A stretch of 64,000 nt of DNA, taken from positions 186,001-250,000 of the forward strand of contig NZ_JACBZU010000003.1 of assembly GCF_013407935.1 (NCBI RefSeq), read 5' to 3'. Below, piece after piece: positions 1-8,209 of the stretch. The notes beneath the pieces are model-generated. The model did no database searches, was not told the origin of the DNA, and saw only the letters and a list, made by a program, of their open reading frames with translations. Source of the stretch: Allomuricauda sp. ARW1Y1 (GTDB taxonomy: Bacteria; Bacteroidota; Bacteroidia; Flavobacteriales; Flavobacteriaceae). The position numbers were made by a program, and so were the translations under genes. Each line of letters begins with the position of its first letter. Position 1 is the first letter of the stretch.

Positions 1-282
1 ACACGGGGAAGAAAGCTATTGGAAGGAGCAACCGAATTAAAAATCTACGGAAAATACATTCCAATCAAAGCGAAGGTCCACCATTTGGAAAGCTTGTCGG
101 CCCACGCGGACCAATCGGAACTGTTGGCGTGGATGGGTAGCATAAAAAACGTTCCAGAAAAGGTGTTTTTGGTCCATGGCGAAGCCTCGGCCATGACCAT
201 TTATAAGGATAGGATTCACCAAGCATACGGCTGGGACTGTCATATTCCGAAACTCCACGAAATGGTTGAGATTATGCTTTAA
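1..282 (+). CDS. Beta-CASP RNA-processing metallo-hydrolase, C-terminal end (partial)
   Basis: The reading frame is open from the first base and ends at TAA 280-282, so only the last 93 residues of a longer protein are present. The visible part starts TRGRKLLEGA and continues with KIYGKYIPI, then SLSAHADQSELLAWM, and FLVHGEASAM. The SAHAD and VHGE motifs are typical of the C-terminal RNA-specificity (RMMBL) region of beta-CASP metallo-beta-lactamases, where the His residues complete the dinuclear zinc site. The family processes RNA in the cytoplasm. An internal TTG at 19 is not a real start because homologous sequence continues upstream of it. Confidence 0.85.
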   Translation, partial: TRGRKLLEGATELKIYGKYIPIKAKVHHLESLSAHADQSELLAWMGSIKNVPEKVFLVHGEASAMTIYKDRIHQAYGWDCHIPKLHEMVEIML

Positions 283-290
283 AAGAAGCG

Positions 291-944
291 TTACAGCTTC
301 ATACCATAGCTGAGGTCACCTGCATCCCCAAGACCGGGGACAATGTATCCCTTGCTGGTCAATCCCTCATCCACCGCAGCGATCCAAAGGTGAGTATCCT
401 CAGGGAAAACGTCCTGTACTTTGGCCAAGCCATCTTTGGACCCGATAACCGATATGATATGGATTTGTTTTGGCGTTCCATGGCTCTTTAAGGCATCGAG
501 TACATTTTCCAAGGTCCTTCCCGTGGCCAACATGGGGTCGGTAAGTACCAATATTTTTCCATCCAAGGAAGGTGCAGCAAAATATTTTACAATCACTTCA
601 AAGGCATCATCATTGTTCGGATGATGTCGATATGCGGAGATAAATGCGTTTTCGGCCCCATCAAAATAACTCAAAATGCCATGGTGCAAGGGCAGCCCGG
701 CACGAAGCACGGAACAGAGCACCAATTGGTCCGAACACAAGAAAGACGATTTGGTGCCTAGGGGAGTGGTCACCTCTTTTTGTGAATAATCTAGGCTTTT
801 ACTCAGTTCATAGGCCAAAATCTCACCAATACGTTCAATATTGCGGCGAAACCGCATAGGGTCTTTTTGTATGGTAACGTCCCTGATTTCGGCGATGAAG
901 GTATTGAGAATGGAATGGGCTTGGTCGAATTGGTGAACGATCAT
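291..944 (-). CDS. upp: Uracil phosphoribosyltransferase
   Basis: This 217-residue cytoplasmic enzyme converts uracil and PRPP to UMP (pyrimidine salvage). The PRPP-binding loop VLTDPMLATGRT lies near residue 135, and the uracil-binding tail PGLGDAGDLSYG near the C-terminus. The SVLRAGLPL segment of the family is also present. Length is normal for Upp. It converges on the metallo-hydrolase with only 8 bp between the stop codons. The ATG start at 944 faces the 177-bp promoter region it shares with the divergent cbpA-like gene. Confidence 0.95.
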   Translation of the reverse strand: MIVHQFDQAHSILNTFIAEIRDVTIQKDPMRFRRNIERIGEILAYELSKSLDYSQKEVTTPLGTKSSFLCSDQLVLCSVLRAGLPLHHGILSYFDGAENAFISAYRHHPNNDDAFEVIVKYFAAPSLDGKILVLTDPMLATGRTLENVLDALKSHGTPKQIHIISVIGSKDGLAKVQDVFPEDTHLWIAAVDEGLTSKGYIVPGLGDAGDLSYGMKL

Positions 945-1031
945 AGTACGGCAATTGAATCCACCTAAAGGTAAACCTTGTCCGTTACATATGAAAATGC
1001 GAGGGGAATGGATAGAGAACAGTGGGTTAAC

Positions 1032-1075
1032 TGATAAAGATCATTGGCGAAAAAGTGAAATTTTGGCGAAATTTG
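1032..1075 (+). promoter_or_regulatory. FNR-type box plus -7 box for the cbpA-cbpM operon
   Basis: A perfect palindrome TGAT-AAAG-ATCA spans 1032-1043. A TAnnTTTG-like element, GAAATTTG (5 of 6 fixed bases), spans 1068-1075. The centres are 34 bp apart, which places the palindrome near -41 from the predicted start site. The gene begins at 1122. This is one of nine sites of the same type in the window; regulation by the local receiver-Crp protein is inferred. Confidence 0.55.
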
Positions 1076-1121
1076 ATAGGATGACCTGTGACATCAACAG
1101 GCTTGAATCTAATAGCGTACT

Positions 1122-2033
1122 ATGGACTTTATTGATTATTACAAGGTTTTGGGAGTAGATAAAAAGGCATCTACCGAAGAGATTAAAAAGGCATACCGCA
1201 AACTGGCCCGAAAGTACCATCCGGACTTGAACCCTAATGATGTAGAGGCCGAAATGAACTTTAAAAGGGTGAACGAAGCCAATGAGGTGCTATCAGACTC
1301 GGATAAGCGGAAAAAATATGATGAATACGGTAAGGACTGGCAGCATGCGGAGGAGTTTGAAAAAGCAAAACGTGCGAGGTCGCAGCAGGCGAACCAAGGG
1401 GATTATGGAGGATATACCTATAGTTCGGGCGGTTCGGCCCAGGATTTTTCCGATTTTTTTGAATCCATGTTCGGGGGCAGGTCGGCCGGTTTTGGTGGCA
1501 GTGGACAACGCGTCCGATTTAGGGGACAAGACTACAATGCAGAGCTGAAATTGTCCCTTATGGATGTGTATACGACGCAAAAGCAGACCCTTACCGTAAA
1601 TGGGAAGCATATCCGCTTGACCATTCCAGCGGGAATCGAGGATGGCCAGACCATCAAAATAGCAGGTCATGGAGGCCCAGGAGTGGAGGGCGGTCCTGCA
1701 GGTGACCTTTACATTACTTTTTCGATTGTCAACAACACCGATTTTAGGAGAGACGGAGCCAACCTTTACAAGACAGTGGAAATTCCTTTGACAAAAGCTG
1801 TTTTGGGCGGTGAAATCCAAGTGGAGACCTTAACGGGCAAGGTAAAATTGAAAGTAGCGCCCGGAACAGACAATGGTACCCAAGTCAAACTGAAAGGAAA
1901 GGGTTTTCCCAAGTATAAAAAGGAGGGGCAATTCGGTGACCTGTATTTGACCTATCAAGTAAAAGTCCCCAAAAATTTGACCGCAGAGCAAAAGGAGCTT
2001 TTTGAAGCATTGGAGAAAACCAACCTAAAATAA
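1122..2033 (+). CDS. cbpA: DnaJ-family co-chaperone, CbpA type
   Basis: The 303-residue protein has an N-terminal J-domain (residues 5-70) with the catalytic H33-P34-D35 motif that stimulates DnaK ATPase. A Gly/Phe-rich linker with [11 protein letters not shown] follows at about 85-125, then the two C-terminal beta-sandwich substrate-binding domains (from about 130). The Cys-rich zinc finger of true DnaJ is absent, so it is a CbpA/DjlA-like class II J-protein acting in the cytoplasm. The next gene, 6 bp downstream, encodes its CbpM-type modulator, which supports the CbpA assignment. An FNR-type box lies 79 bp upstream. Confidence 0.9.
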   Translation: MDFIDYYKVLGVDKKASTEEIKKAYRKLARKYHPDLNPNDVEAEMNFKRVNEANEVLSDSDKRKKYDEYGKDWQHAEEFEKAKRARSQQANQGDYGGYTYSSGGSAQDFSDFFESMFGGRSAGFGGSGQRVRFRGQDYNAELKLSLMDVYTTQKQTLTVNGKHIRLTIPAGIEDGQTIKIAGHGGPGVEGGPAGDLYITFSIVNNTDFRRDGANLYKTVEIPLTKAVLGGEIQVETLTGKVKLKVAPGTDNGTQVKLKGKGFPKYKKEGQFGDLYLTYQVKVPKNLTAEQKELFEALEKTNLK

Positions 2034-2039
2034 AAAGAC

Positions 2040-2330
2040 ATGAAAAAAGAAAACTACATATCCATAGAGACCTTTTGTGAGCTTCACGGGGTAGGGGAAT
2101 CTTTTGTGTACTCCATGTACGAGTATGAGATTTTACAAATGAAAGATAAACCCGACAAAAGAATGCTTCATGTGGAAGAGCTTCCCGTATTGGAAAAAAT
2201 GGTGCGTTTGCACAACGAGCTCGATATTAATCCCGAAGGGATACAGGCCATACATCATCTTTTGGGACAAGTGGAAAGTCTGCAAGAAGAAGTCGCTGCC
2301 CTGAAACGTAAATTGGATGCATTAAAATGA
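2040..2330 (+). CDS. cbpM: Chaperone modulator CbpM family protein
   Basis: The 96-residue protein has a MerR-like helix-turn-helix half (ISIETFCELHGV at 7-18) followed by a helical segment and a coiled-coil C-terminus (EEVAALKRKLDALK). CbpM proteins bind the J-domain of CbpA and inhibit both its co-chaperone and DNA-binding activity. Placement 6 bp after cbpA and the right length for the family support the call. It is probably co-transcribed from the box upstream of cbpA. Confidence 0.85.
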   Translation: MKKENYISIETFCELHGVGESFVYSMYEYEILQMKDKPDKRMLHVEELPVLEKMVRLHNELDINPEGIQAIHHLLGQVESLQEEVAALKRKLDALK

Positions 2331-2344
2331 TGGGGAAGTCCGTA

Positions 2345-2387
2345 TGACCGTCGTCATAGGAATCTGAATATATGAAAGTTACCTTTA
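2345..2387 (+). promoter_or_regulatory. Variant FNR-type box plus -7 box upstream of the first usp gene
   Basis: The palindrome TGAC-CGTC-GTCA spans 2345-2356 and keeps the TGA/TCA arms, with C/G instead of T/A at the fourth position. TACCTTTA (5 of 6 fixed bases of TAnnTTTG) spans 2380-2387, with centres 33 bp apart. The predicted transcript would start near 2391, leaving an 80-nt leader before the usp gene at 2472. The shared spacing is the main support. Confidence 0.4.
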
Positions 2388-2471
2388 AAGGAACAGAAAA
2401 GGACCCATTGCGATTTCCATGGAAACCACCAAATTAATAATAGATCAATGCGTTCCTAAAAATATCATACG

Positions 2472-3293
2472 ATGAAAAAAATATTGGTACCCGTCGATTT
2501 TTCAGATTTTTCCAAATACGCCCTTGAGGTTGCTTCCAAATTGGCGAAGCAGCATGGGAGTGGCATTGTTTTGCTTCATATGATCGGTATGTCCGATTCC
2601 GTATTGGCCAATTCCGAACTTGCGGAAGAGGCGGAGGCTAAATATTTTTTGAAACTGGCCAAGGATAAGATCAAGGAGTTGACCGGACAGAAATACCTTA
2701 AAGGTATCGCTGTGAATGCCATTATCCAAAACTATAAGGATTTTGAGGAGGTGAATAAGGTGGCCCAGGAACAAGATTGTGACTTGATCGTTATGGGCTC
2801 ACATGGCGCAAGTGGTATACGGGAACTTTTTGTGGGCTCCAATACCGAAAAAGTGGTACGCTCTTCCGACCTACCTGTTATGGTCATCAAATCAAAACCA
2901 GAAGCGTTCCAGTTGCAACGCATTGTGATGGCCTGTGACCTTGATTTGGAGAACATTTCCGTTTACAAGAAGGCGGAACAATTTGCCGAAAGTAACGGAG
3001 CTTCTTTGGAAATGGTCTATGTGCACAGCGCTGGCGCCAATTTTATGGGTCGTGACGATGTGACGCAACGCTTGGAGGCCTTTAAGCAGGAATTGGGAAA
3101 GGACGTTAACATTAACTTTTACGACCATAATTCGGTGGAGAAAGGCATACTTCAATATTGTTTTGAAAAAAATGCCGATCTATTGGTCATTCCTACCCAT
3201 GGTCGAAAGGGATTGGCCCGTTTCATCGTAGGCAGCTTGGCCGAAACGGTCTCCAATCATGCAAAAATTCCTGTGATGACCATCAGGATATGA
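2472..3293 (+). CDS. Universal stress protein, tandem UspA domains
   Basis: The 273-residue cytoplasmic protein has two UspA alpha/beta domains (about 1-140 and 150-273). The first begins KKILVPVDFSDFS and has the ATP-binding pattern G-2X-G-9X-G-S/T in MGSHGASGIRELFVGSN. The second keeps a similar pattern in THGRKGLARFIVGSL, so both halves may bind nucleotide, unlike the paralogues further downstream. It is a stand-alone gene. Its stop codon abuts the stop of the convergent terB-like gene, forming TGATCA at 3291-3296. The exact stress role is unknown. Confidence 0.9.
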   Translation: MKKILVPVDFSDFSKYALEVASKLAKQHGSGIVLLHMIGMSDSVLANSELAEEAEAKYFLKLAKDKIKELTGQKYLKGIAVNAIIQNYKDFEEVNKVAQEQDCDLIVMGSHGASGIRELFVGSNTEKVVRSSDLPVMVIKSKPEAFQLQRIVMACDLDLENISVYKKAEQFAESNGASLEMVYVHSAGANFMGRDDVTQRLEAFKQELGKDVNINFYDHNSVEKGILQYCFEKNADLLVIPTHGRKGLARFIVGSLAETVSNHAKIPVMTIRI

Positions 3294-3701
3294 TCAATTG
3301 TCAAAAAGCAATTGCAATCGTCCCAAAAGAATGAGCTCCGATTTGTTGCTTCCGGCAAAGGCTGAAGCGATGGCCCGTGAAGTGGACATGGCCAAATCCT
3401 TAATCTCTTTGGTAAACAGGATTTTATGGTCCGTATAAAAGGCCTCAAATTCCTCGTATATCTCTTCACTTTCCTTGGTGTATTCCAATAGCCAGTCAAA
3501 CACGGAAACAATCTGGAAGGCGGCATCCGTGCCGTACTCATCCTCAGCGTCATCTACTTCCAACCAATGGTCGCGCACCACCTCATTGAGTTTTTCCATC
3601 TCTTTCATGTGAACACTGTGGTCCGCCATGGCAATGGCGTAGAACAATTTTCCTAAATTTTGATACAATTCGTTCTGTAGATTTTTATCAGATTCCAACA
3701 T
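3294..3701 (-). CDS. TerB-like small protein
   Basis: The 135-residue helical protein has no signal peptide. The segment LGKLFYAIAMADHSVHMKEM near residues 17-36 resembles the repeated LxxAIAxADGxVxxxE pattern of TerB-like (tellurite resistance B) domains, whose acidic loops can bind metal. The canonical acidic residues are partly replaced here (ADHSVHMKE). Similar proteins are widespread and their function is not established. Its start faces the kinase gene, and a reverse-oriented FNR-type box lies 55 bp upstream, so it probably belongs to the same stress response. Confidence 0.6.
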   Translation of the reverse strand: MLESDKNLQNELYQNLGKLFYAIAMADHSVHMKEMEKLNEVVRDHWLEVDDAEDEYGTDAAFQIVSVFDWLLEYTKESEEIYEEFEAFYTDHKILFTKEIKDLAMSTSRAIASAFAGSNKSELILLGRLQLLFDN

Positions 3702-3724
3702 TTTCTTAATTTTTAGTCCAAGTT

Positions 3725-3767
3725 TAAATATACCGATCTATTCGGTAGGGAAGCATGACCAAAATCA
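3725..3767 (-). promoter_or_regulatory. FNR-type box plus -7 box for the terB-like gene
   Basis: On the plus strand TGAC-CAAA-ATCA spans 3756-3767, one base from perfect symmetry. On the minus strand TATATTTA (5 of 6 fixed bases) occupies 3732-3725. The centres are 33 bp apart, matching the other sites. Between them, 3731-3747 is a separate 6-bp inverted repeat TACCGA-TCTAT-TCGGTA of unknown role. Confidence 0.45.
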
Positions 3768-3785
3768 GTATTTTTAGTCTAAGTT

Positions 3786-5315
3786 TTGGAAAAGTTCGAA
3801 GAAAGTAACGTATTGGGCATGTTTTCGGAGGTCATCTCCGAAGGCATCCTTATTGTCAATGCCCAGCAACAGATAACGGCCAGTAACAAGGCGGCCAACA
3901 AAATGTTCAACTATAATGAAGGCGAGCTTTTGGGCCAGCCCTTGGACATCCTTATTCCCAAGCGCATCAAGCACAAACACGGGCAATTGGCCCATCGGTT
4001 TATGGGCGAGGGCAAGGCGAGGCAGATGGGAAAAGGACTGGATTTGGTGGGTATCCGTAAAGACGGGGAGGAATTTCCTTTGGAAATCAGCCTAAACCCT
4101 TTTAAGATGAAGGAACAGCACTATGTGCTGGCCTTGATCATGGATATCACCGAGAAAAAGAAAGCGGAGCAGACCATTGATTATTGGTTTCAGATTTTCG
4201 ACGAGTCGCTGAACGAAATTTACGTTTTTGATGCTGAATCCTTCATTTTTATCAATGTAAACCAAGGGGCACAGCGCAATTTGGGCTATTCCATCCAAGA
4301 GCTTACCAACATGTCGGTAATGGATATCAAACCGGAAGTATCTGCAGAAGTAATGCAGCGGTTACTGTCTCCACTTATCGCAAAACGAAGGGAGAAGGTC
4401 ATTTTTGAGTCCGTTCATCGGCGAAAGGATGGGACCCATTATCCTGTGGAGGTGCACTTGCAATTGTCCTATATTGAAAAGCGAAGGGTGGGTGTAGCCA
4501 TAGTATTGGATATCACCGAACGTAAAAACTATACCCAACAGCTGGAAAACACCGTCGAGGAACGTACGGAGCAATTGCGGGAAGCATTGAAGGCAGAAAA
4601 AAAGTTAAACGAGCTCAAGACAAAGTTCCTTTCCTTGGTCTCGCATGAGTTCAAGACACCCTTGTCCAGCATACTTACCTCTACCTCCCTATTGACCAAA
4701 TATACCACCACGGAACAGCAGGACAAACGCGATAAGCATATCGCTACCATTAAGTCCAAGGTGCGGTACCTCGACAATATTTTGACCGATTTCTTGTCCA
4801 TTGAGCGTTTGGATTCTGGCAAAGTAAATTACGCCTTGACTTCATTTCCGTTAAGCAAATTGATCAATGAGGTGGTTTACGATGCCAATACCCTGCTCAA
4901 GGAGGGTCAACGCATACAATATCCCCAGAATATCGATGGTATAGTTATCGAGTTTGATGAAAAGATTATGGGGTTGGCACTTTCCAATCTGGTCCATAAT
5001 GCCATAAAATATTCTCCTGAGGACAGCGATATCGAGCTAAAGGTACACCAAGAACGGGAACAATTAAAAATTGATGTTGTGGATCAGGGTCTTGGGGTTC
5101 CAGAGGAGGACCAACCCTTTATATTTGATCGATATTTTAGGGCCACCAACGTGCTTACGGTACAGGGCACTGGTATCGGACTCAACACGGTCCGGCAACA
5201 TATGCACAACCTCAATGCTAACGTAACGTTTAAGAGTGAAATTGGGCGAGGCTCGACCTTCACTCTCCACATACCAATAAATAACAAGGAAAATGAAAAA
5301 GATCTTACTGGTTGA
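3786..5315 (+). CDS. PAS-PAS sensor histidine kinase
   Basis: The 509-residue protein has two PAS domains (about 10-125 and 133-248), a short coiled coil (250-280), a HisKA domain with phospho-accepting H287 in SLVSHEFKTPL, and a HATPase domain with N-box SNLVHNAIKY and a G-box GTGIGL. No membrane segment is seen, so it should sense a cytosolic or diffusible signal. PAS1 carries KHKHGQLAHRF, which lines up with the haem-His region of FixL, though many non-haem PAS domains share this pattern. The start is uncertain: TTG 3786 follows an in-frame stop, and ATG 3819 is the alternative. The response regulator gene overlaps its last 23 bp, so the two form a pair. Confidence 0.9.
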   Translation: MEKFEESNVLGMFSEVISEGILIVNAQQQITASNKAANKMFNYNEGELLGQPLDILIPKRIKHKHGQLAHRFMGEGKARQMGKGLDLVGIRKDGEEFPLEISLNPFKMKEQHYVLALIMDITEKKKAEQTIDYWFQIFDESLNEIYVFDAESFIFINVNQGAQRNLGYSIQELTNMSVMDIKPEVSAEVMQRLLSPLIAKRREKVIFESVHRRKDGTHYPVEVHLQLSYIEKRRVGVAIVLDITERKNYTQQLENTVEERTEQLREALKAEKKLNELKTKFLSLVSHEFKTPLSSILTSTSLLTKYTTTEQQDKRDKHIATIKSKVRYLDNILTDFLSIERLDSGKVNYALTSFPLSKLINEVVYDANTLLKEGQRIQYPQNIDGIVIEFDEKIMGLALSNLVHNAIKYSPEDSDIELKVHQEREQLKIDVVDQGLGVPEEDQPFIFDRYFRATNVLTVQGTGIGLNTVRQHMHNLNANVTFKSEIGRGSTFTLHIPINNKENEKDLTG

Positions 5316-6339
5316 AGATGACACCTCGCTACGCGAAAATGTGGCCGAACTGTTGGAATTGTCCGGTTTTGAAGTTTGTACGGCATCCAATGGGCTCATA
5401 GCTGTGGACATGGCCAAAAAGGAAGTTCCCGATTTGGTACTCTGTGATATTATGATGCCCGAACTGGATGGGTATGGCGTCCTTGAGGAACTGTCCTCCC
5501 ATGAAAGTACACGGAAAATTCCGTTCATTTTTGTTTCCGCCAAAACAGAAAAACAGGATGTTCGCCGAGGAATGAACCTAGGTGCGGACGATTATTTGAC
5601 CAAACCTTTTGAGGAAGAGGAACTGCTGTCTGCCATCGAATGTCGACTGGAGAAGGCCAAACAGATGAACACCGTGCTCCAGGAACACCCTAAACAGGCA
5701 AAAGAAGACGAAATCCGTTCCCTGAACGAATTGAAGAATTTTTTTGATGACCACGGGGAATTGTTGTCCTACAAAAAGGACGAGACCATCTACAATAAAG
5801 GTGACCACTCCAATATGGTATACCTTATCCTGAAAGGGGTGGTGAAAAGTTGCAGTTTGGATGAAGAGGGTAAGGAATTGATCACCTCAATTTATTCGGC
5901 AGATGATTTTTTGGGCTTTACCTCCCTGACCGATCACTTGCCTTATCAAGAATATACCATAGCCATGGAAGATGTGGAACTTGCAGGAATTTCCAAGGAA
6001 AAAGTAAAGGGCATTTTGGAAGACAACAGGAGCGTGACCTTGGAATTGATGGATGTAATAACCGGAAACCTGACCGACATCAAAAAGCAATTGTTGCAAA
6101 TGGCCTACAGTTCGGTAAGGAAGAAAACGGCCCAGACCCTTTTGCTCTTTTCCAAGGCCATTAATAGGGATAAGGACGGTGCCCTTAAAATAGCCCGTAG
6201 CGACTTGGCGGGTGTGGCCGGTATTGCCACCGAAAGCCTTATCCGTACACTTTCCGATTTTAAGAACGAAGGACTCATCGCCATAGAAAACCGCACCATT
6301 TCAGTAATCGACAGGGAGGCATTGGCACGTGTAAATTGA
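5293..6339 (+). CDS. Receiver-Crp/Fnr fusion response regulator
   Basis: The 348-residue protein begins with a receiver domain (1-120: acidic D9/D10, phosphoacceptor D52 in LCDIMMPELDG, K104 in TKPF). A cyclic-nucleotide-binding-like domain follows (about 145-265), then a Crp-type winged helix (about 275-345). The recognition helix, around IATESLIRTLSDF, keeps E314 and R318, aligned with the Glu and Arg that contact the TGA/TCA half-sites in Crp and Fnr. The N-terminal four-Cys iron-sulfur signature of Fnr is absent, so control is more likely by phosphorylation from the overlapping upstream kinase. It is the obvious candidate reader of the TGAY-N4-RTCA boxes nearby. Confidence 0.9.
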   Translation: MKKILLVEDDTSLRENVAELLELSGFEVCTASNGLIAVDMAKKEVPDLVLCDIMMPELDGYGVLEELSSHESTRKIPFIFVSAKTEKQDVRRGMNLGADDYLTKPFEEEELLSAIECRLEKAKQMNTVLQEHPKQAKEDEIRSLNELKNFFDDHGELLSYKKDETIYNKGDHSNMVYLILKGVVKSCSLDEEGKELITSIYSADDFLGFTSLTDHLPYQEYTIAMEDVELAGISKEKVKGILEDNRSVTLELMDVITGNLTDIKKQLLQMAYSSVRKKTAQTLLLFSKAINRDKDGALKIARSDLAGVAGIATESLIRTLSDFKNEGLIAIENRTISVIDREALARVN

Positions 6340-6365
6340 AAAAATCGGTCATGATGGGGCGTAAG

Positions 6366-6377
6366 TGATATTTATCA
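6366..6377 (+). promoter_or_regulatory. Perfect FNR-type box upstream of the second usp gene
   Basis: TGAT-ATTT-ATCA is perfectly symmetric and sits 50 bp before the ATG at 6427. The expected -7 position, around 6401-6408 (CATATTGC), matches TAnnTTTG poorly, so this promoter would depend strongly on an activator, or the start site is elsewhere. Confidence 0.5.
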
Positions 6378-6426
6378 TTCCATTATTTTTTGTGAATGTC
6401 CATATTGCGCCATCAATTCATGACAG

Positions 6427-7260
6427 ATGAAGAATATTCTGGTCCCAACCGATTTTTCGGAGAATTCCGTTCGGGCGCTAAAGTATGCCCAAATGCTGTT
6501 CGATTCCGAAGAATGTAACTTTTATATCCTATATGTCGGTACCCTTCTGGACACGAAGAACGATGCTGAAACCATGCAGTACGGTAATGGTGATTCCGAT
6601 AATACCAAAAGAAAACTTACCGATTTGGTAAAAGATACCAGGGCACATAGTGCCGAGGCCAATCATTTCTTTTTTCCATTGCACGAGTACGGTTTTTTTA
6701 TCCCAACGATCAAAAAACATTTGGACGAACAAAACATTGATCTAATTGTCATGGGTACCAAAGGGGCATCGGGTATCAAGGAAAAAGTGATCGGCACGAA
6801 TACCGGGGATGTGATTACCAAGGTGCAGTGCAATACCCTTGTGGTTCCTGAGCAAGTTGAACTTTCCAAACCCCGCGAAATTGCCTTTCCAACCGATTTG
6901 AACATCTTCTACTCCTTGAAAATGCTTCGGCCCATGATTGAAATGGTGCAATTGGGCAAGTCAAAGTTTCGAATTATGCATGCACTGCAGGCAGGCGACC
7001 ATCTGAACGAGGAACAAAAGAACAACAAGGAGTACCTTTTGGATTTTATGAAGGAAACCTTTCCAGAGAGCCACAGCTTTCATACCATAACCAACAAAAA
7101 GGTAAAGTCGGCCATTCAGTGTTTTGTGGAGAGCCGGGAAATCGATATGATGTTCATGGTGGCCAAGAACCTGAATTTTATCCAACAGATCCTGTTCGAT
7201 TCCATTGTGGAGCAAATCAGTTTTCACACCAAGATTCCATTCTATGTAATCCACGAATAG
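6427..7260 (+). CDS. Universal stress protein, tandem UspA domains
   Basis: The 277-residue protein begins KNILVPTDFSENS. The first UspA domain contains MGTKGASGIKEKVIGTN, which satisfies the G-2X-G-9X-G-T ATP-binding pattern. The second domain (from about 150, starting EIAFPTDLNIF) lacks that glycine motif and ends MVAKNLNFIQQILFDSIVEQ before a short terminal strand. One functional nucleotide site and one structural domain is therefore the likely state. It is monocistronic or weakly linked to the next usp gene 97 bp downstream, which has its own box. Confidence 0.9.
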   Translation: MKNILVPTDFSENSVRALKYAQMLFDSEECNFYILYVGTLLDTKNDAETMQYGNGDSDNTKRKLTDLVKDTRAHSAEANHFFFPLHEYGFFIPTIKKHLDEQNIDLIVMGTKGASGIKEKVIGTNTGDVITKVQCNTLVVPEQVELSKPREIAFPTDLNIFYSLKMLRPMIEMVQLGKSKFRIMHALQAGDHLNEEQKNNKEYLLDFMKETFPESHSFHTITNKKVKSAIQCFVESREIDMMFMVAKNLNFIQQILFDSIVEQISFHTKIPFYVIHE

Positions 7261-7286
7261 TACATTGGAAAAAAAATCGTCCAATC

Positions 7287-7329
7287 TGATGTAAATCATA
7301 GATAATCAGCAACGGAACGGGTAGCTTTG
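7287..7329 (+). promoter_or_regulatory. Perfect FNR-type box plus perfect -7 box for the third and fourth usp genes
   Basis: TGAT-GTAA-ATCA spans 7287-7298 and TAGCTTTG, a full match to TAnnTTTG, spans 7322-7329. Their centres are 33 bp apart. The gene starts at 7358. This is the clearest example of the shared architecture. Confidence 0.65.
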
Positions 7330-7357
7330 ATACTGTAGGAACCAAAAATCGAGAACC

Positions 7358-8200
7358 ATGATCAAAGTACTTTTGCCCACTGATTTTTCGGAAAATGCTT
7401 TTCATGCCATTACCTATGCAGTAAAGCTATTGGAACACGCCACTTGTACCTTCTACTTGGTACATGCCTATACCCCTCCGGTGTATAGGGTAGACTATGC
7501 CTTGGGCAGTCCAGGACAATTGGGCCTGCCCGATGACGAAAGGAACAAGGCAGAGGAAGCCTTGGAACGGACCAAAAAGAAGATAAAGTCACTATTGCCC
7601 GTATCCCGGCACAGCTTTGTTACCCATGCCGCCTTCAACTCCTTGGCGGAGGAACTGGAATCGGTTTCCCAAAAAGAGGATATCGATTTTATTGTGATGG
7701 GTACCCAAGGAGCCACAGGAGCCAAAGAAATTCTATTTGGTTCGAACACGGTACAAGTAATCCAGAAATCATCGGTTCCGGTATTGGCCGTTCCTGCTGA
7801 ATTCGAATACCGTCTGCTCCAAAATATGTTGTTCCCTACCGATTACGAAGTAGAATTTAAAAAGGCCAATTTGGAAACGGTACTCCAGCTTTTGAAACTG
7901 TCCCGTGCCAAATTACACGTTTTGCACATAAGCTCTCCCGAAGGCCTTGATGAGAGCCAAATGGACAATAAGGGCTATCTGGAAGGTCGCCTTTTGGAAC
8001 GGAACCATCAATTTTATGATATGCCCGACCAAGATTTGATTGCCGCCATCAACGACTTTCAGGATACGGTGTCTGTGGACATGTTGGCCATGGTAAGGAA
8101 CAAGCATACGTTTTTGGAGCGCCTCTTTATAGCGCCTACCATCAGAAATATTGGTTTGCACAGCAAAGTGCCTTTTTTGGTATTACCGTTAAACCCTTAA
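7358..8200 (+). CDS. Universal stress protein, tandem UspA domains
   Basis: The 280-residue protein begins KVLLPTDFSENAFHA. Domain 1 holds the ATP-binding pattern in MGTQGATGAKEILFGSN. Domain 2 begins NMLFPTDYEVEF and lacks the glycine motif. Its end, MVRNKHTFLERLFIAPTIRN, resembles that of the 6427 paralogue, pointing to tandem duplication. The next usp gene starts 9 bp after this stop, so the two are probably one transcript from the 7287-7329 promoter. Confidence 0.9.
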   Translation: MIKVLLPTDFSENAFHAITYAVKLLEHATCTFYLVHAYTPPVYRVDYALGSPGQLGLPDDERNKAEEALERTKKKIKSLLPVSRHSFVTHAAFNSLAEELESVSQKEDIDFIVMGTQGATGAKEILFGSNTVQVIQKSSVPVLAVPAEFEYRLLQNMLFPTDYEVEFKKANLETVLQLLKLSRAKLHVLHISSPEGLDESQMDNKGYLEGRLLERNHQFYDMPDQDLIAAINDFQDTVSVDMLAMVRNKHTFLERLFIAPTIRNIGLHSKVPFLVLPLNP

Positions 8201-8209
8201 TCCGTTGCC

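Noticed and set aside
2374..2437. Short frame starting MKVTFKG before the usp gene, possibly a gene remnant
   Set aside because: It has about 20 codons and no recognisable family beyond a short chance resemblance to thiol peroxidase starts. The stretch overlaps the likely usp leader.
3731..3747. TACCGA-TCTAT-TCGGTA as a terminator or operator
   Set aside because: It has a short stem, no T-run and only one copy in the window. It lies between the terB-like promoter elements without clear meaning, so it is mentioned only there.
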